Below are positions 9,323-16,957 of a stretch of 64,000 nt of DNA, piece by piece. Origin of the DNA: Massilia polaris (GTDB taxonomy: Bacteria; Pseudomonadota; Gammaproteobacteria; Burkholderiales; Burkholderiaceae_D); contig NZ_JABBGG010000004.1 in assembly GCF_012927275.1 (NCBI RefSeq), positions 310,001 through 374,000 of the forward strand. The letters are read 5' to 3'. The position numbers were made by a program, and so were the translations under genes. Position 1 is the first letter of the stretch. Every line of letters begins with the position of its first letter. A model generated the notes under the pieces. The model saw only the letters and a list, made by a program, of their open reading frames with translations. It was not told the origin of the DNA and searched no databases.

Positions 9323-10132
9323 TCAGGCGCGAACCGGCCGCCCGCCTTCGCGCGAATACGCCCACACCAATATCGCGATCGCGGCGACGATCATCGGCAG
9401 CGACAACATCTGGCCCGACGTGATCGGAACGCCGGCAACGGTGACCTGCCAATCCGGGACGCGGAAGTATTCGGTAAAGAAGCGTGCACAGCCATACAGC
9501 AAGGTGAACATCGCGCCGACCGCCAGGCGCGGACGTGCCTTGCGCGCATAGATCCACAGGAAGATGAACACCAGCACACCATCGATCAGGGCCTGGTACA
9601 GCGGCGACGGATGGCGCGGACCGTCGACGCCAGGCCATAGCATGGCCCACGGCAGGCTCGGGTCAGCGAGGCGGCCGGGCAGTTCCGCATTGATGAAGTT
9701 GCCGATGCGACCCGCAGCATAGCCAAGCGGCACCAGCGGCGCGATGAAGTCATACACATCGAGCACGTTGCGCCTAGACTTGCGCGCCCACAGCGACATG
9801 GCGATCATCACGCCAATGAAGCCGCCGTGGAAGGACATGCCGCCGTGCCACACCTTGAGAATTTCGATCGGGTTAGCGAAGAAATAATCAGGGCGGTAGA
9901 ACAACACCTCGCCAAGCCGGCCGCCGATCACCACACCGAGCATGCCGTAGAACAGCATGTCGTCGAGGTCTTCGTTCTTCCAGCCCTGCGCGGCGATGTG
10001 CGGCTGCTTGATGCGCACGCGGCCGAGCAGCAGGAACAGGCCGAACGCCACCACGTACATCAGGCCGTACCAGTGGATGGCCACCGGGCCGAGTTGAAGG
10101 GCTACGGGATCCGGCATCGGATGGGTCAGCAT
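9323..10132 (-). CDS. lgt: Prolipoprotein diacylglyceryl transferase
   Basis: 269 residues with about seven membrane helices. The Lgt signature [15 protein letters not shown] is present, as are the conserved [11 protein letters not shown] near the N-terminus and [12 protein letters not shown]. Lgt transfers the diacylglyceryl group of phosphatidylglycerol to the lipobox cysteine of prolipoproteins, the first step of lipoprotein maturation at the inner membrane. Its start overlaps the 3' end of the LysR gene by 7 bp, so the two are probably translationally coupled despite unrelated roles. Confidence 0.96.
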   Translation of the reverse strand: MLTHPMPDPVALQLGPVAIHWYGLMYVVAFGLFLLLGRVRIKQPHIAAQGWKNEDLDDMLFYGMLGVVIGGRLGEVLFYRPDYFFANPIEILKVWHGGMSFHGGFIGVMIAMSLWARKSRRNVLDVYDFIAPLVPLGYAAGRIGNFINAELPGRLADPSLPWAMLWPGVDGPRHPSPLYQALIDGVLVFIFLWIYARKARPRLAVGAMFTLLYGCARFFTEYFRVPDWQVTVAGVPITSGQMLSLPMIVAAIAILVWAYSREGGRPVRA

Positions 10133-11031
10133 GTCAGTATATTCTTTCTTAATAGGTCGAGGAATCCTTGCAGCACGGGCGACGTGTTATCGCGGCGCCA
10201 GGCCAGGCCTGTTTCCACCAATGGCGTCGGGTCGTGCAACGCCCGGTATTCTACGCCGGGGCGCATCAGGTTGCTGACGGATTGTGGCACAAGTGCCAAG
10301 CCCATGCCCGCCGATACGAGGCTGACGATGGTCTGCATCTGGATCGCCTCCTGCCCGACCTCCGGCGTGATGCCTGCCGCGCGGAAAACGGCGAGGATGG
10401 CGTCGTGCAACGCTGGCGCGATCGGACGCGGGAAGATGATCAGCGGCAGACGCGGCAAGTCTTTCAGCCAGACTGGGCCGGGAATGCCGAGCGCATCGAG
10501 GCCGACCGGCGCGGCGAGGATCAGCGGTTCGTCGAGCACTTTCAGGTAGTCGAGGATGGGCAATGCTTTTTCGGGCAGCGGGGGAATGATCAGGCCGGCG
10601 TCGATACGTTCACGCAGCAAATCGTCAACCTGCACGTCGGAGGTGGCCTCCTGCAGCACGATCTGCACCTGCGGAAAGGCGGCGCGGTAGTTGCGCAGGA
10701 ATGGCGGCAGTACGCTGTAGTCGGCCGACGATACGAAAGCAAGCGACAGGCGGCCCGACTCGCCGCTGGCCGCGCGTGACACCAGTCGGGGAATTTCCGC
10801 CGCCTGTGCGAGCATGCGGCGCGCCTCGGGCAGCAATGCCCCGCCAGCGGGCGCGAGCGTTACCGCGCGGCGGTTGCGCACGAACAGCGGGGTGCCGAGC
10901 ATATCCTCCAGCGCGTGGATCGCCTGCGACAGGGGAGGCTGGGTCATATGAAGCCGGTCGGCCGCCTTGCCGAAGTGCAGTTCCTCGGCGACGGCGACGA
11001 AGTAGCGGAGTTGTCGAAGTTCCAGGTTCAT
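10126..11031 (-). CDS. LysR-family transcriptional regulator
   Basis: 301 residues from the ATG at 11031, which gives the canonical [20 protein letters not shown] start; 17 extra upstream codons lie in the operator region and are rejected. The helix-turn-helix is at residues ~18-45 ([20 protein letters not shown]); the rest is a two-lobed effector domain. It is divergent from ilvD, with a palindromic T-N11-A site between them, so it probably controls itself and ilvD. Its end overlaps lgt. Effector unknown; a branched-chain amino acid precursor would be a guess. Confidence 0.92.
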   Translation of the reverse strand: MNLELRQLRYFVAVAEELHFGKAADRLHMTQPPLSQAIHALEDMLGTPLFVRNRRAVTLAPAGGALLPEARRMLAQAAEIPRLVSRAASGESGRLSLAFVSSADYSVLPPFLRNYRAAFPQVQIVLQEATSDVQVDDLLRERIDAGLIIPPLPEKALPILDYLKVLDEPLILAAPVGLDALGIPGPVWLKDLPRLPLIIFPRPIAPALHDAILAVFRAAGITPEVGQEAIQMQTIVSLVSAGMGLALVPQSVSNLMRPGVEYRALHDPTPLVETGLAWRRDNTSPVLQGFLDLLRKNILTC

Positions 11032-11059
11032 CGATATGATTCTCGTTATGTATTGCGCG

Positions 11060-11084
11060 CTGTGATATTCGAAGCGTATCACAG
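11060..11084. promoter_or_regulatory. LysR-type operator between lysR and ilvD
   Basis: Perfect inverted repeat CTGTGATA - 9 nt - TATCACAG, containing the ATA-N9-TAT (T-N11-A) core typical of LysR binding sites. It is 28 bp upstream of the LysR start and 72 bp upstream of ilvD. Confidence 0.75.
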
Positions 11085-11156
11085 ACCGAGCATTTGGTAT
11101 TTGACTTGCGAGGGTGCTGGGGGCATTCTGGCAAGATCAGAGAACAGGAGCCCACC

Positions 11157-12839
11157 ATGGCTGACACGCCTCGCTACAACCGCCGGTCCCGCAACGTCAC
11201 CGAAGGCGTCGCGCGCAGCCCGAACCGTTCCATGTATTACGCGCTGGGCTACCAGGAAGCCGACTTCGACAAGCCGATGATCGGCATCGCCAACGGACAC
11301 TCAACCATCACGCCATGCAACTCAGGCCTCCAAAAACTTGCCGACATCGCCATCAGCGCGGTGCGCGAAGCGGGCGCCAATCCGCAAGTGTTCGGCACGC
11401 CGACGATCTCGGACGGCATGTCGATGGGCACCGAAGGCATGAAATATTCGCTCATCTCCCGCGAAGTGATCGCTGACTGCATCGAAACCGCAGTCAATGG
11501 GCAGTGGATGGATGGCATCATGGCAATCGGCGGCTGCGACAAGAACATGCCGGGCGGGATGATCGCGATGGCGCGCACCAACGTTCCGGCGATCTACGTC
11601 TACGGCGGCACCATCAAGCCGGGCAACTGGAAGGGCAAGGACCTGACGATCGTATCGTCGTTCGAAGCGGTCGGCGAATATACCGCGGGGCGCATGTCGA
11701 AGGAAGACTTCGATGGCATCGAACGCAACGCCTGCCCGTCGTCGGGCTCGTGCGGCGGCATGTACACGGCAAACACGATGTCGTCCTCATTCGAAGCGCT
11801 CGGCATGTCGCTGATGTACTCGTCGACCATGGCCAATCCGGACGACGAGAAGGTCGGTTCGGCGGCCGAGTCGGCCCGCGTTCTGGTCGAAGCCGTCAAG
11901 CGCGACCTCAAACCGCGCGACATCATCACGCGCGAATCGATCGAAAACGCGGTCGCGCTGATCATGGCCACGGGCGGCTCGACCAATGCCGTGCTGCACT
12001 ACCTGGCGATCGCGCACGCGGCCGAAGTCGAATGGACCATCGACGACTTCGAGCGTATGCGCCGCAAGGTGCCGGTCATCTGCAACCTGAAGCCGTCGGG
12101 GCAGTATGTCGCGACGGACCTGCACAAGGCCGGCGGCATCCCGCAAGTGCTCAAGCTGCTGCTCGACGGCGGCCTGCTGAACGGGAATTGCATAACCATC
12201 ACCGGCCGTACTTTGGCGGAAGAACTGGCCAGTGTGCCGGCGCTCAATCCGAACCAGGACGTCATCCGCCCGCTCGACAAGGCTTTGTATGCGCAGGGAC
12301 ACCTGGCCATACTGAAGGGCAACCTGTCGCCGGAAGGCTGCGTCGCCAAGATCACGGGCCTGAAGAACCCGGCGATTACCGGGCCCGCGCGCGTGTTCAA
12401 CGACGAATATGCGGCGATGGAAGCGATTCTGGCGGACCAGATCAAGCCCGGCGACGTGCTGGTAATGCGCTATCTGGGGCCAAAGGGCGGGCCGGGCATG
12501 CCCGAAATGCTCGCGCCGACTTCGGCGCTGATCGGCAAGGGCATGGGCGACTCGGTCGGATTGATCACGGACGGTCGCTTCTCGGGCGGAACCTGGGGAA
12601 TGGTGGTTGGGCACGTCTCGCCGGAAGCGTTCGACGGCGGCACGATTGCGCTGGTACAGGAAGGGGACTCGGTGACAATCGACGCCCACAAGCTGCTGAT
12701 CCAGCTCAACGTCCCCGACCAAGAAATCGCCCGCCGCCGCGCCGAATGGAAGCAGCCTGCGCCGCGCTACACCCGCGGCGTGCTGGCAAAGTTTGCCGCG
12801 CTGACATCGACCGCCAGCAAGGGCGCCGTCACCGGCTGA
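11157..12839 (+). CDS. ilvD: Dihydroxy-acid dehydratase
   Basis: 560 residues from the ATG at 11157, 7 nt after AGGAG. The three cluster-associated cysteine motifs are seen as [16 protein letters not shown] and [17 protein letters not shown], and the C-terminal [13 protein letters not shown] block is typical. IlvD dehydrates 2,3-dihydroxy-isovalerate and 2,3-dihydroxy-3-methylvalerate to the 2-keto acids of valine and isoleucine synthesis, using an iron-sulfur cluster. It stands alone, divergent from a LysR gene, and is followed by a hairpin. Confidence 0.97.
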   Translation: MADTPRYNRRSRNVTEGVARSPNRSMYYALGYQEADFDKPMIGIANGHSTITPCNSGLQKLADIAISAVREAGANPQVFGTPTISDGMSMGTEGMKYSLISREVIADCIETAVNGQWMDGIMAIGGCDKNMPGGMIAMARTNVPAIYVYGGTIKPGNWKGKDLTIVSSFEAVGEYTAGRMSKEDFDGIERNACPSSGSCGGMYTANTMSSSFEALGMSLMYSSTMANPDDEKVGSAAESARVLVEAVKRDLKPRDIITRESIENAVALIMATGGSTNAVLHYLAIAHAAEVEWTIDDFERMRRKVPVICNLKPSGQYVATDLHKAGGIPQVLKLLLDGGLLNGNCITITGRTLAEELASVPALNPNQDVIRPLDKALYAQGHLAILKGNLSPEGCVAKITGLKNPAITGPARVFNDEYAAMEAILADQIKPGDVLVMRYLGPKGGPGMPEMLAPTSALIGKGMGDSVGLITDGRFSGGTWGMVVGHVSPEAFDGGTIALVQEGDSVTIDAHKLLIQLNVPDQEIARRRAEWKQPAPRYTRGVLAKFAALTSTASKGAVTG

Positions 12840-12860
12840 CAAGCTCGTCGCTTAAGCAAT

Positions 12861-12890
12861 TCGGGGTCTGTCCCTGGGGACGGACCCCGA
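12861..12890. terminator. Hairpin after ilvD
   Basis: TCGGGGTC ... GGACCCCGA forms a strong GC stem with an inner GTCCC/GGGAC extension, lying 21 bp after ilvD and 13 bp from the convergent small gene. There is only a short T-run, so it may act as a terminator for both sides or be a repeated palindrome. Confidence 0.5.
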
Positions 12891-12902
12891 TTTAGCGAAA
12901 CG

Positions 12903-13130
12903 TTACTTGCGGGTCTTGTCGAAGCTTTGCTTGACGCGGTCTTTGCGGCGCTGTTCGTCGACGTCGTGCTGCTTTTTCTTGTCCAGGCCGAGTATCTTTT
13001 CGATGAACTCGAACCAGATGAACGCAACCACCATCAGTCCAACAATCCACCACCACGAAATCTCGGCGAATCGCCAGACTTCGAAGTAGCGCAGTCCGAC
13101 CAGTAAAACAATGAGAATGATGAGTGGCAT
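12903..13130 (-). CDS. TIGR04438-like Trp-rich small membrane protein
   Basis: 75 residues with a good ribosome site (GGAG, 8 nt before the ATG). One or two N-terminal hydrophobic helices contain four tryptophans (VWRFAEISWWWIVGLMVV, then AFIWFEF), followed by a strongly basic, Asp/Lys-rich cytoplasmic tail. The composition matches the TIGR04438 Trp-rich family of betaproteobacteria, which has no known function. It is convergent with ilvD and shares the intervening hairpin. Confidence 0.8.
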   Translation of the reverse strand: MPLIILIVLLVGLRYFEVWRFAEISWWWIVGLMVVAFIWFEFIEKILGLDKKKQHDVDEQRRKDRVKQSFDKTRK

Positions 13131-13323
13131 GAGGAGACTCCTTTTCTTAGCTGCATCTTACAAAGTTTCGCTGAGGCCGTGGTGATTTTTGGTGTGTCCT
13201 GGGTGCAACATCTGGTCAACCGGGGAGAGGGCTGGCGCGTTATGGAATACAAGAGGGCGCATGTGAGCGCGTGGTTTACGCGGTAAAATGCAGCCTGAAG
13301 TTTTTGTTATCTTGGAGAAATAA

Positions 13324-13632
13324 ATGAAACGGTCCCTGTTGGTAGTTGTGGCGATGTCGGCGCTTGCTTCTTCGAGCGCCATGGCGAATGCAGACCTGGC
13401 CAAGGCCAAGAACTGCATGGCGTGCCACGCGGTTGCAAACAAGCTGGTCGGCCCTGCGTTCAAGGATGTGGCTGCCAAGTACGCCGGCCAGAAAGACGCT
13501 GAAGCGAAACTGACTGGCAAAGTGCTGAAGGGCGGCTCCGGCGCCTGGGGCGCGGTCCCGATGCCAGCCAATCCACAGGTGAGCGACGCTGAAGCGAAGA
13601 CCCTGATCAAGTGGGTCCTGGCGCAGAAGTAA
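13324..13632 (+). CDS. Class I cytochrome c (c551/c552-like)
   Basis: 102 residues with a signal peptide (MKRSLLVVVAMSALASSSAMA). The mature ~80-residue protein has one haem site, CMACH, near residue 31, the conserved LVGPAFKDVAAKY, and a distal Met ligand probably in AVPMPANPQVS. It is a periplasmic mono-haem electron carrier, probably donating to a terminal oxidase or peroxidase; the partner is not encoded nearby. GGAG 5 nt before the ATG. A strong terminator follows. Confidence 0.92.
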   Translation: MKRSLLVVVAMSALASSSAMANADLAKAKNCMACHAVANKLVGPAFKDVAAKYAGQKDAEAKLTGKVLKGGSGAWGAVPMPANPQVSDAEAKTLIKWVLAQK

Positions 13633-13649
13633 TCTTCCGCATCCAATGA

Positions 13650-13674
13650 AAAACGCGCCATCGGCGCGTTTTTT
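13650..13674. terminator. Bidirectional terminator between cytochrome c and livK
   Basis: AACGCGCC/GGCGCGTT stem with a 3-nt loop, A-run on one side and T-run on the other. It can end both the plus-strand cytochrome gene and the minus-strand binding-protein gene. Confidence 0.85.
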
Positions 13675-13726
13675 ACGTCCATCGCTTCCTCTCCGGGAAA
13701 AATCCTCCCCGACGAGGCTGATGCGA

Positions 13727-14869
13727 TTAGTAGATGACGTCCATCTTGGTCTTCTTGCCGCCCTTGTAGGTGAACAGGGTCAGCGCGCCGTTCTGGAGGT
13801 CGCCCTTCGGGTCGAACTGGATGTTGCCGGTCACGCCCTGGTACTTGATCTTCTTCAGTTCAGGCAGGTACTTGGCAGGATCGGCCGAGTTGGCGTTCTT
13901 CATCGCGGTCGCCATCACCATCACAGCGTCGTACACATATGGCGCGTACAGCTGGACGTCGATGTTGTACTTCTTCTTGTAGCGCGCCTGGAAGTCGCTC
14001 ATGGCCTTCTCCTGCGGGCCCTTGACGCCGCCTGCTTCAGCGCAGGTGACATTGCTTTCACCCAGGCCGTCGCCAGCCAGGCGTGACAGCGCTTCGGTGC
14101 AGATGCCGTCGCCGCCCATGAATTTCGCCTGGATGCCCAGCGCCTTCATTTGCTTGAGCATCGGGCCGCCAACTGCGTCCATGCCGCCGAAGAAAATCAG
14201 GTCGGGCTTCTTGGCCTTGATCGACGTCAGGATGGCGGTGAAGTCGGTTGCGTTCGGGTTGGTGAATTCTTTGCCGACGATCTTCACGCCTGGGAATTTC
14301 TTCTTCGCGCCTTTGACGAATTCGTCAGCCACGCCCTGGCCGTAGGCCGAGCGGTCGTCGATCACGGCGATGTTCTTGGCTTTCAGGGTGTCGACCGCGT
14401 AGGAGCCCAGCGTGCCGCCCAGTTTGTTGTCGTTCGCGACCACGCGGAATGCCGACTTGAAGCCCTGCTTGGTGTATTGCGGGGTGGTTGCCGATGGCGA
14501 AATCTGTGGGATGCCGGCGTCGTGGTAGATCTTCGATGCAGGAACGGTGGTACCCGAGTTCAGGTGGCCGATCACGCCGTGCACTTTGGCGTCGACCAGT
14601 TTCTGGGCGACCGCGGTGCCTTGCTTTGGATCGGCGCCGTCGTCTTCCAGCAGCAGTTCGAGTTTCACTTTCTTGCCGCCGAGCGTGAAGCCCTTGGCGT
14701 TCAGTTCCTCGATTGCCATCTTGGCGCCGTTTTCGTTGTCCTTGCCCAGGTGCGCGCTGGCGCCGGAGATCGGGCCAACGTGGCCGATACGGACGACTTC
14801 CTGTGCGCTGGCAGAGCCGGCAAAGGCGATCGCGATGGCCAGTGGAATGAGTTTCGTGGTGAACTGCAT
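13727..14869 (-). CDS. Branched-chain amino acid ABC transporter, periplasmic binding protein (LivK-like)
   Basis: 380 residues from the ATG at 14869, which has GGAGG upstream; about 70 further in-frame codons upstream are intergenic and rejected. Signal peptide MQFTTKLIPLAIAIAFAGSA, then VVRIGHVGPISGASAHLGKD, the usual start of Leu/Ile/Val-binding proteins. Two-lobed periplasmic binding fold of type I. No permease or ATPase genes are adjacent, so it is an orphan that either uses a transporter elsewhere or has a narrow amino-acid or amide specificity. Convergent with the cytochrome gene. Confidence 0.9.
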   Translation of the reverse strand: MQFTTKLIPLAIAIAFAGSASAQEVVRIGHVGPISGASAHLGKDNENGAKMAIEELNAKGFTLGGKKVKLELLLEDDGADPKQGTAVAQKLVDAKVHGVIGHLNSGTTVPASKIYHDAGIPQISPSATTPQYTKQGFKSAFRVVANDNKLGGTLGSYAVDTLKAKNIAVIDDRSAYGQGVADEFVKGAKKKFPGVKIVGKEFTNPNATDFTAILTSIKAKKPDLIFFGGMDAVGGPMLKQMKALGIQAKFMGGDGICTEALSRLAGDGLGESNVTCAEAGGVKGPQEKAMSDFQARYKKKYNIDVQLYAPYVYDAVMVMATAMKNANSADPAKYLPELKKIKYQGVTGNIQFDPKGDLQNGALTLFTYKGGKKTKMDVIY

Positions 14870-15070
14870 ATACTTCCTCCAATAGGTAGAAAACCAGGCG
14901 TTCGTGACGCCTTTATAAATTTTGCGTAGGCAAAAGGTACAACAAATTAAAAGCTTAGCAAAGGCTAAACTTAAATTTTCTTGGCCTTGATGGGGTAACG
15001 CACCGCCGGAGGGCGTGGTGCACTGCGATTGTGCTGGATTTGTAAGCAGATGAAAGGGGCGCGACGCAAG

Positions 15071-15135
15071 GCACATTCCGCCATGCAGCGACTTGGCGGA
15101 ATGTGCGCTCCGCGCTTTTCCACCCCTACACCCTA
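15071..15135. repeat. Palindromic intergenic repeat, second family
   Basis: A 12-bp inverted repeat GCACATTCCGCC - 12 nt - GGCGGAATGTGC is followed by GCTCCGCGCTTTTCCACCCC and TACACCCTA. The trailing part recurs, inverted and altered, at 55204-55259. It lies between the holC cluster and livK. Confidence 0.55.
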
Positions 15136-15155
15136 TATGCAGACGACTCGACGTT

Positions 15156-15524
15156 TTACTTCTTCAGGGCCTGCAGATGCGCCAGCTCCTGCGCCACCGC
15201 CCGCACCACGATTTTCTCAATCGTGTCCTGCAGCCCCTGCTGGATCTCCGCCGTCAGCCCGGCCACCGCGTGCCGCAGCACGTCTTCCATGCTGTCCTTC
15301 AGCCGCTGCTCCAGCACGAAGTCCACCCGCCCCTGCAGCTGCTGCAAAATCCGCTCCGTCAGCCGCCGCTCAAGCAGGGTCCACTCAGGCTCGCTCCAGT
15401 CCTCGATGGCGCGCTGCTTCAGTTCCGCGTGCAGCGTGTCCTGTACCGGCGCCTCCGCCTCCGCTTTTTCCTCGAAAACCTCAGTCAGTACCGGGATGCT
15501 CGCGTCGAAAACCTGGTTGCTCAT
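15156..15524 (-). CDS. Helical protein of unknown function downstream of holC
   Basis: 122 residues, overlapping the holC stop by 4 bp (ATGA). Acidic N-terminus, then an uninterrupted amphipathic, coiled-coil-like region (LERRLTERILQQLQGRVDF, then LEQRLKDSMEDVLRHAVAGL). No catalytic motif and no signal peptide. Genes of this size and composition follow holC in several Burkholderiales (possibly the DUF2486 group, from memory). The coupling suggests a function near DNA polymerase III chi, but there is no direct evidence. Confidence 0.6.
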   Translation of the reverse strand: MSNQVFDASIPVLTEVFEEKAEAEAPVQDTLHAELKQRAIEDWSEPEWTLLERRLTERILQQLQGRVDFVLEQRLKDSMEDVLRHAVAGLTAEIQQGLQDTIEKIVVRAVAQELAHLQALKK

Positions 15525-15946
15525 GTCTGTCCTGCGACGAAATGGGTCAGTGGGTAGGATTGCTGTTTGTACGCGACGTAGCGCTTGCGCCCCGCCGCGG
15601 CGTCTTCTTCATCGGTCGAGATAATCTCGAACACGCGCTGGAACCGGTCCACCGTCGACGGCACCCGGCGCGTCAGGTTGACCAGCATGTCGGCATGCGG
15701 CAGCTCGGCTTCTTCGTTGTCGGTGACGATGATCGGCGACTGCGGCGCAAGCGCGTCGCCCGCCATTGCATGCGGCAGGAAGTCGGTCTCCGAGAGGTTC
15801 CACAAGGCTTCGTTCAGCGCCGCAGCCTGCGCGGCATCCTCCGCCAGCAGCACCAGCTTGCCGCGCGCCGCGTAGGCCTTGCGCGCAAGCCGGCAGGCGT
15901 AGGTGAGCTTGTCCGGAATATTGGTGTGGAAGTCGATGCGTGTCAT
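15521..15946 (-). CDS. holC: DNA polymerase III subunit chi
   Basis: 141 residues. RIDFHTNIPDKLTYACRLARKA matches the chi start, followed by LVLLAEDAAQAAALNEALW and the conserved FLPHAMAGD with PIIVTDNEEAELPHADMLVN. Chi links the clamp loader (through psi) to single-stranded-DNA-binding protein. It lies 4 bp after a glutaredoxin-like gene and overlaps the next. The usual upstream partner pepA is not present. Confidence 0.92.
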   Translation of the reverse strand: MTRIDFHTNIPDKLTYACRLARKAYAARGKLVLLAEDAAQAAALNEALWNLSETDFLPHAMAGDALAPQSPIIVTDNEEAELPHADMLVNLTRRVPSTVDRFQRVFEIISTDEEDAAAGRKRYVAYKQQSYPLTHFVAGQT

Positions 15947-15950
15947 GAGA

Positions 15951-16604
15951 TCAGAATTGGAAGGCTGGCGCCGTGTTGGATTTTTTCTTTTCGCGCGCTG
16001 CCGTTTCGCGCGCGGCGGCAGCCGCAGCTTCGGCTTCAGCTACACGCGCCGCTTCGCGCTCAAGGATCTCGGGCGATGGTCCCTTCGCCACCGGCGCCGC
16101 CGCGACGGCGTCAGGATGACGGTAGCGCGATGGCAGCATGCTCCTGGCCGGGTACGCAGCATTGGTGAGCGCGCTGTCCCACGCATCGGACTGGAATCCG
16201 AGCAGCTTGTTGCGCCCGACCAGCAGCAGCGGCAACTGGCCGTCGCTGCCTGCTTCTTTCAGCTTGTCCTGGTCGGACGCCGTGGTCACCGTCTTCTCGG
16301 AAAACGGAATGCCGCGCGCCTTGAGCAGCGCGCGGCCGGCGTCGCAGCCCTGGCATTTAGGCGTTGTGTACAAGGTCACCGGCGCACTACGCGCGACCCG
16401 CGCCAGCTCGTAGGGCAGCGGCACCAGCACCGCATCGGCGCCGGCGTATGCCTTGACCTCGGCCTGTTTGGAGGCGGGCGGCGTGTCGCTGTAATGCGTC
16501 ACACCCTTCGCATCGACCCATTTGTAGACCTGCGCGCTGGCCGCCGCGCCAAGCAGGAGCAGCGCAACGCCAACCGCCGCAGGAATCATCTTTGCCACTT
16601 TCAT
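15951..16604 (-). CDS. Periplasmic DUF4124 + glutaredoxin-like protein
   Basis: 217 residues. Signal peptide (MIPAAVGVALLLLGAAASA), a DUF4124 segment (QVYKWVDAKGVTHYSDTPP), then a glutaredoxin-like domain with CQGC in VTLYTTPKCQGCDAGRALL, and finally an Ala/Glu-rich helical tail. The export signal places the thiol-redox domain outside the cytoplasm, where it would act on disulfides. First gene of the run into holC with 4-bp spacing. The start codon is 18 bp from the end of a mobile-element remnant, so its own promoter may have been disturbed or supplied by that element. Confidence 0.82.
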   Translation of the reverse strand: MKVAKMIPAAVGVALLLLGAAASAQVYKWVDAKGVTHYSDTPPASKQAEVKAYAGADAVLVPLPYELARVARSAPVTLYTTPKCQGCDAGRALLKARGIPFSEKTVTTASDQDKLKEAGSDGQLPLLLVGRNKLLGFQSDAWDSALTNAAYPARSMLPSRYRHPDAVAAAPVAKGPSPEILEREAARVAEAEAAAAAARETAAREKKKSNTAPAFQF

Positions 16605-16622
16605 CAGAATTGCTCCGAGAAA

Positions 16623-16931
16623 CCCTGTCCTTCAGGGCAGGGCGTGAAAGGAGCCGGGCGCGTAGCGCCCGCAGCCGTCCAGGTGAAAAAATGTTTTGAA
16701 CTTGGTTGTTGGGGCATGGTCAAACTCCATAAGTGCTTCAGTATGCGATTACGCGCTGGGGCATGAGTCACCTGCACCGTTTTTTTTCCGATCCGCAGTC
16801 GCCTTAGGCGAGGTCGAGAGATATCCTGCGGATTGAATAAGAAGCTGGGCTACTTTCAGTCCGGCTTCCGTCTGGGGCATCAGACGCCAGCAGTGGGAAT
16901 CCCCTTCCGTTTACGAAGGGGAGGATGTCAA
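16623..16931 (+). mobile_element. IS200/IS605-type (TnpB) element remnant with both ends, transposase deleted
   Basis: About 310 bp between grx and prlC. The left end has a hairpin CCCTGTCC-TTCA-GGGCAGGG (16623-16642). The right end has CCCCTTC ... GAAGGGG (16901-16921) followed by GAGGATGTCAA, the form typical of IS605/TnpB right ends, which double as the 3' end of the omega RNA. At 16716 an ATG opens MVKLHKCFSMRL, resembling a TnpB N-terminus, but the frame stops at 16766; the remainder of tnpB is missing. A second hairpin (GTCTG ... CAGAC, 16870-16885) precedes the right end, as in omega-RNA scaffolds. No tnpA. Recognition is by pattern only; a family name needs an ISfinder search. Confidence 0.65.
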
Positions 16932-16957
16932 AGTCTCTCCCGCGGCGTGAGGCCCGT

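Noticed and set aside
11060..11084. TGTGA ... TCACA read as a CRP/FNR site
   Set aside because: The half-sites are 13 bp apart instead of 6, and the T-N11-A core between a LysR gene and its divergent neighbour explains it better.
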